Source: Candidatus Dormiibacterota bacterium
Lineage (GTDB): Bacteria; Chloroflexota; Dormibacteria; Aeolococcales; Aeolococcaceae
Direction: 5' to 3'
Assembly: GCA_003136295.1 (NCBI GenBank)
Contig: PLDZ01000062.1
Span: forward strand, 1 to 7,241
DNA length: 7,241 nucleotides
A program made the translations under genes and the position numbers. The notes under the pieces were generated by a model, which saw nothing but the letters and a program-made list of their open reading frames with translations, made no database searches and was not told the origin of the DNA. Shown one piece after another: positions 4,604-7,241 of this stretch; within the stretch, counting starts at the first letter, position 1, and every line of letters starts with the position of its first letter.

Positions 4604-4900
4604 ATGCATACTGGAGGCGTGACTCCTACGGTTGCGCGTCGCCTCCTATATGGGATCGTCGCGGGGTGTCTGGCGTTGACGGCGAGCGCCGCGCTGTTCC
4701 GGCCGCCCCCACGGGCCGCGACCGCTCCTCAACACTCCGTCGTCACTGACGGCGAACTGCCCGACGCCGTTCCGCAGCAGTTCACCGTGACGGTGGACGG
4801 TCTGCCGGGGCAGTCGTACCGTGTGAATGGTATGAATGGCGTCGTGAGCGTGACCGTCCATGTTCATGGGCTGCCTGGGCAGGTCGCCGCAAGTCCGTAG
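4604..4900 (+). CDS. Small secreted or membrane-anchored protein, unknown function
   Basis: 98 residues from ATG 4604. ARRLLYGIVAGCLALTASAA (11-30) is a signal sequence: an Arg pair, then a hydrophobic core. ASA-A (27-30) is a plausible signal peptidase I site. VAGC (19-22) resembles a lipobox but leaves a short hydrophobic core, so a lipoprotein is less likely. After a Pro/Arg linker the mature part contains FTVTVDGLPGQ (60-70) and VTVHVHGLPGQ (83-93), two copies of one strand-turn motif. The start is uncertain. ATG 4604 has no ribosome-binding site. GTG 4619 has GGAGG only 1 nt before it, but CATACT (4607-4612) sits where a -10 box would for a leaderless message from 4619. TTG 4574 is also open. 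Family not recognised. Confidence 0.6.
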   Translation: MHTGGVTPTVARRLLYGIVAGCLALTASAALFRPPPRAATAPQHSVVTDGELPDAVPQQFTVTVDGLPGQSYRVNGMNGVVSVTVHVHGLPGQVAASP

Positions 4901-5004
4901 CGCGGCCTCGTCGTGGCAGAGCTCCTCGGGAGCGATGTCACATGACTGCTAACGTCCGTCGACGGCCCAACCTCGCGCACCTGTTGAGAGGATGATGCCC
5001 GCCC

Positions 5005-5874
5005 ATGGACCTCTGCTCCCGCCCGCCGTCGATTCGCCCTCTGCGGCGATGGGCACCGGTGATCGTCGCCGCCACCGCACTGGCACTGTCGGCCTGCGGC
5101 AGCAGCTCGGGTGCCGGGAGGACCCCATCTGCTTCTCCGACCCCAGTGCCGCCCGCCGGCGGTCAGTTCACGGAGACCGGAGCGGTCCAATTGGTCAACA
5201 GCGTGGTGCCGTCGGCCGTCACCTGCTCCTTCCCCTCGCTCAACGGCCCGGAGATCCTTCTGCAGGTCGCGACCGCCGACAGGACGATGGGCGGCTTCAT
5301 CACGCTCACCTCGAGCAAGGTCTTCCTTCGCGTTGGCGCCGGCTCAGGATCGACCTACACCCAGCGAAACTTCACCGGATCAGGCGTCACCAGTTTCGAC
5401 GCGACCAAGGGCGCGCACTTCAACGCCCAGCTGACCGAGACCACCCCGTCCGGCCAGAATCCGGGCACGATCGGCGCGGTGACCGCGATCTCGGGGTCAG
5501 TTTCCTGCGGCACCAAGACCCCGGGGAGCGGGAGCATCACCATCACTGGGAACAGCACGGCCGGCGCCATCAGCGGCGCGCTGACCTCGATGCTGGTCAG
5601 CTGCCCGGCCGGTGCCAGCTTTGCGCTGATCAACGGGCTCACACACATCGGCTCGACGGCAGCCGCTGTTGAGATCGGCGGCGGGAGCGGTGAGGTCTAC
5701 TTCGGGTCCCTTTCGACAACCTCGGCAGGCTTCTTCTTCACATCGTCTGCCCCCGGCCTCTACACCGCAGGCGGGGGCCACGTGCACTGGAACAACGCCG
5801 TGCTGACCCAGACCGGCACCCGAGGCGCAGAACACACGATCACGATCAGCGGCGACGCGACATGCGGTACCTGA
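5005..5874 (+). CDS. Lipoprotein with two internal repeat domains
   Basis: 289 residues. The signal peptide RRWAPVIVAATALALSAC has a textbook lipobox LSAC, with lipidation at Cys31, followed by a Gly/Ser/Pro linker (32-52). The mature part seems to hold two related beta-rich domains, Cys74 to Cys168 and Cys200 to Cys287. Each begins with a Cys and ends alike: AVTAISGSVSCGT (158-170) and EHTITISGDATCGT (276-289). Each is preceded by a similar strand (GAHFNAQLTETTPSGQ and GHVHWNNAVLTQTGTRG). The Cys pairs may form one disulfide per domain. Composition is rich in Gly, Ser and Thr, as in exported immunoglobulin-like or LpqH-like antigens; family assignment is not secure. A stop at 4993 in frame leaves ATG 5005 as the first start; GAGAGGA (4986-4992) is 12 nt upstream, a long spacing. 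The next gene follows after 28 nt, suggesting one transcript. Confidence 0.85.
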   Translation: MDLCSRPPSIRPLRRWAPVIVAATALALSACGSSSGAGRTPSASPTPVPPAGGQFTETGAVQLVNSVVPSAVTCSFPSLNGPEILLQVATADRTMGGFITLTSSKVFLRVGAGSGSTYTQRNFTGSGVTSFDATKGAHFNAQLTETTPSGQNPGTIGAVTAISGSVSCGTKTPGSGSITITGNSTAGAISGALTSMLVSCPAGASFALINGLTHIGSTAAAVEIGGGSGEVYFGSLSTTSAGFFFTSSAPGLYTAGGGHVHWNNAVLTQTGTRGAEHTITISGDATCGT

Positions 5875-5902
5875 CCCCGTAAGCGATCCCGATGACTGGT
5901 AT

Positions 5903-6460
5903 GTGAACGTCGACGATTTCAGCTCGTTGCTCAACGACATCGTGAACGGCGCGCACCCCGAGGGCGAGCTGACCGAGCTTGCGCAACGCTTTTCGTACGT
6001 TGTCCCCGATGACCGGGCGCTGTCGGTGCTCGCCGCCCTCGGACCTCTGGTCGAGATCGGAGCCGGCACTGGGTACTGGGCGTACCGGCTGCGAGCGCTC
6101 GGGGTCGATATCGCCGCCTTCGACCTGGCGCCGCCCGACGGTGAGCGTCCAAATCGGTACCACCCCATATCACCGACGTGGACAGAGGTCATGGCAGCGG
6201 ATCACACCGTCCTTGCCGGCCACGCCGGCCGTGCGCTGCTGCTCTGCTGGCCGCCGCTCTTCTCGAACCTCGGCGAGTCTCTCACGTACTACGCGGGGAA
6301 TATCCTTGCGCTGATTGGGGATGGCGGCCATCGGACCGCGCGCCTACGCGGTCTGAGCGAGGCCTTCATCAACGTCGCGGCGGTTCCGGTGCGCGCTCTC
6401 GAACCCCTCCCAGGTACCGCGCCGACGCTGAGCATCTGGCGGCGTCGCTCCCCTCCGTGA
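5903..6460 (+). CDS. SAM-dependent methyltransferase-like protein
   Basis: 185 residues. LVEIGAGTGYWAYRLRALGV (49-68) is motif I of a Rossmann-fold methyltransferase, and AAFDLAPP (71-78) carries the acidic residue (Asp74) that would bind the ribose of S-adenosylmethionine. LLLCWPP (112-118) occupies the motif IV position. SLTYYAGNILALIGD (126-140) and APTLSIWRRR (173-182) are the later strands. The N-terminal helix with HPEGELTELAQRFSYVVP precedes the fold. Substrate unknown. The GTG start at 5903 has no clear ribosome-binding site. The frame stays open upstream, reading SDPDDWY just before the start, so translation may be coupled to the lipoprotein gene ending 28 nt earlier. It converges with a - strand gene 28 bp beyond its stop. 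Confidence 0.8.
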   Translation: MNVDDFSSLLNDIVNGAHPEGELTELAQRFSYVVPDDRALSVLAALGPLVEIGAGTGYWAYRLRALGVDIAAFDLAPPDGERPNRYHPISPTWTEVMAADHTVLAGHAGRALLLCWPPLFSNLGESLTYYAGNILALIGDGGHRTARLRGLSEAFINVAAVPVRALEPLPGTAPTLSIWRRRSPP

Positions 6461-6488
6461 AGCCAACGCGGCGACCTCGTGTGACCGC

Positions 6489-6716
6489 TTAGGCATCGAC
6501 CTGGCCGCGACCGACAGCCGACAGACCGATGGTGAGCACCACGATCGCAACAAGGAACAGCGGCCAGTATCCGCTCATTGCGGATTCCAAATCGGCCGCG
6601 GCCTCATGCGGGCCGCGTATGAGACCGACGAGTACGGCGATCGACGTCACAACGATGAGGACGGCGGTCATCGCAGTGAGGAAGGAAAACAGCATCCGTG
6701 TCAATACCCGTCGCAT
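6489..6716 (-). CDS. Small two-helix membrane protein, unknown function
   Basis: 75 residues. A basic start (MRRVLTR) leads into the first hydrophobic helix (about 8-33: MLFSFLTAMTAVLIVVTSIA onward). A short polar loop RGPHEAAADLESAMSG follows, then the second helix (51-68: WPLFLVAIVVLTIGLSAV) and a short tail. The positive charge at the N-terminus predicts both termini inside the cell. No family is recognised. There is no clear ribosome-binding site before ATG 6716. TAGGCT about 10 nt upstream on this strand could be a -10 box for a nearly leaderless message. It lies 51 bp downstream of the other small membrane-protein gene, so both are probably co-transcribed. Confidence 0.65.
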   Translation of the reverse strand: MRRVLTRMLFSFLTAMTAVLIVVTSIAVLVGLIRGPHEAAADLESAMSGYWPLFLVAIVVLTIGLSAVGRGQVDA

Positions 6717-6767
6717 TCGGCGGGCAAGCCTACCACGCGCTCGACGCCGTGGCCGGACACCGCCTTA

Positions 6768-7199
6768 TCAGCGCGTCACGCCGGTGAGCTCGCGCGGGGT
6801 TCGCTCCTCAAGATCGCCGGCCGGCTGACCGTCCACATTTGATTCAGCGAGCAACCGTACCCAGATAGTGGGGTCCATCGGCGGCGGTGTCGGGTCCGGC
6901 TCCGGGTCCGGGCCCCGATCGCCGCGGTCATCCGGGGGCGAGGTGGCGGGCATCATGCAGGCGACGAACAGCCCCGCGATGACCACGCCCTCGAAAATCG
7001 CGATCGGGAAGAACTCGGCGGCCGAGACCCCGCTCATGGCCCCGGCGACCACGAGGATCGTGAAGCAGAGGAGAAGGGCCGCAGCCGGAAGCCCCCAGGT
7101 ATAGGCGCGATTGCCTCCGTGCGCGCCGCGAAGCTGCCGTTCGAGCCTGCGCCCCTGGCGCGAAGCCCGCTCCCAGATCTGTTCGAAGTGGTGTCGCAT
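6768..7199 (-). CDS. Two-helix membrane protein with acidic Pro-rich C-tail
   Basis: 143 residues from ATG 7199. The first 35 residues are strongly basic (ERASRQGRRLERQLRG), probably a cytosolic amphipathic segment. Two transmembrane helices follow: about 36-57 (GLPAAALLLCFTILVVAGAM) and 63-84 (FFPIAIFEGVVIAGLFVACM). A disordered stretch of Pro, Asp and Gly (86-110, with PDPEPDPTPPP) and a soluble end WVRLLAESNVDGQPAG complete it. The frame is open to GTG 7238. ATG 7199 is chosen because GAGGA (7205-7209) is 5 nt before it and the residues before it look non-native. Function unknown. Probably first gene of a two-gene unit with the 6489-6716 gene. Confidence 0.7.
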   Translation of the reverse strand: MRHHFEQIWERASRQGRRLERQLRGAHGGNRAYTWGLPAAALLLCFTILVVAGAMSGVSAAEFFPIAIFEGVVIAGLFVACMMPATSPPDDRGDRGPDPEPDPTPPPMDPTIWVRLLAESNVDGQPAGDLEERTPRELTGVTR

Positions 7200-7241
7200 G
7201 ACCTTCCTCACAGCGCTGCTCCGCCCAGCATGCCACACCAG
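7200..7241. other. Leader of the last - strand gene, window edge
   Basis: Contains the ribosome-binding sequence for the gene starting at 7199. Nothing else can be supported in these 42 bases. Confidence 0.4.

Noticed and set aside
2430..4622. Shared GGAGGCGTGA at 2430-2439 and 4613-4622 as a regulatory element
   Set aside because: It is short, made mostly of a ribosome-binding sequence plus a start codon, and is likely coincidental.
4992..5672. 226-residue + strand open frame overlapping the second lipoprotein
   Set aside because: Arg/His-rich composition and no recognisable segment; the frame starting at 5005 has a textbook lipoprotein signal.
5497..6192. Long - strand open frame over the lipoprotein-methyltransferase junction
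   Set aside because: Covers two well-supported + strand genes and shows shadow composition without motifs.
1..7241. CRISPR array, insertion sequence or integrase
   Set aside because: No regularly spaced long repeats with unique spacers, no terminal inverted repeats with a transposase, and no recombinase motifs in any frame.

Overview
The window starts inside the 3' end of a 23S rRNA gene and ends inside a run of small membrane-protein genes. It comes from a high-GC bacterium. Protein style (short lipoprotein signals followed by Pro/Ser/Thr linkers, frequent GTG starts, VOC and monooxygenase-like enzymes) resembles Actinomycetota, Dormibacterota or Chloroflexota. The 5S 3' sequence is less typical of Actinomycetota than of other high-GC lineages. 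I cannot fix the phylum without a database search.

Layout. 1-603: end of an rRNA operon on the + strand (23S tail, a spacer rich in hairpins, complete 5S); no tRNA follows it. 604-3490: an accessory stretch with a propeller-like secreted lipoprotein (933-2210), a class I SAM methyltransferase with a His-rich loop (2439-3098), a two-hairpin terminator, and an apparently frameshifted small membrane-protein gene (3201-3373). 3531-3920: a VOC (glyoxalase-fold) protein on the - strand. It is divergent from 4264-4551, an ABM-type dimeric alpha/beta-barrel protein on the + strand. 4604-4900: a small secreted protein. 5005-5874 and 5903-6460: a lipoprotein with two internal repeat domains, followed by a second methyltransferase-like gene, probably one transcript. 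6489-6716 and 6768-7199: two small two-helix membrane proteins on the - strand.

Most notable structure. The last bases of 5S plus its 3' flank (about 595-690) recur twice downstream in the same orientation, at about 2243-2380 and 3419-3488. In both downstream copies the 3' arm of the 5S terminal stem (CCGGG-TAT) is kept. Its 5' partner (ATA + CCYGG) is also present, but the body of the 5S is replaced by a 7-nt loop, ATGCTTG. The two changes between these copies inside the stem both keep pairing, and each hairpin is followed by a pyrimidine/T-rich tail. The copies punctuate the region: the lipoprotein lies between copies 1 and 2, and the methyltransferase plus broken membrane gene between copies 2 and 3. 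They could be a repeated terminator or small RNA, decayed duplications of the rrn end, or attachment-site-like scars of serial insertion at the 5S 3' end. No integrase or transposase is visible in the window.

Functional links between the protein genes are weak. The VOC and ABM genes share an upstream region containing inverted repeats and may be co-regulated, which is inference. The pattern of a lipoprotein gene followed by a methyltransferase gene occurs twice.
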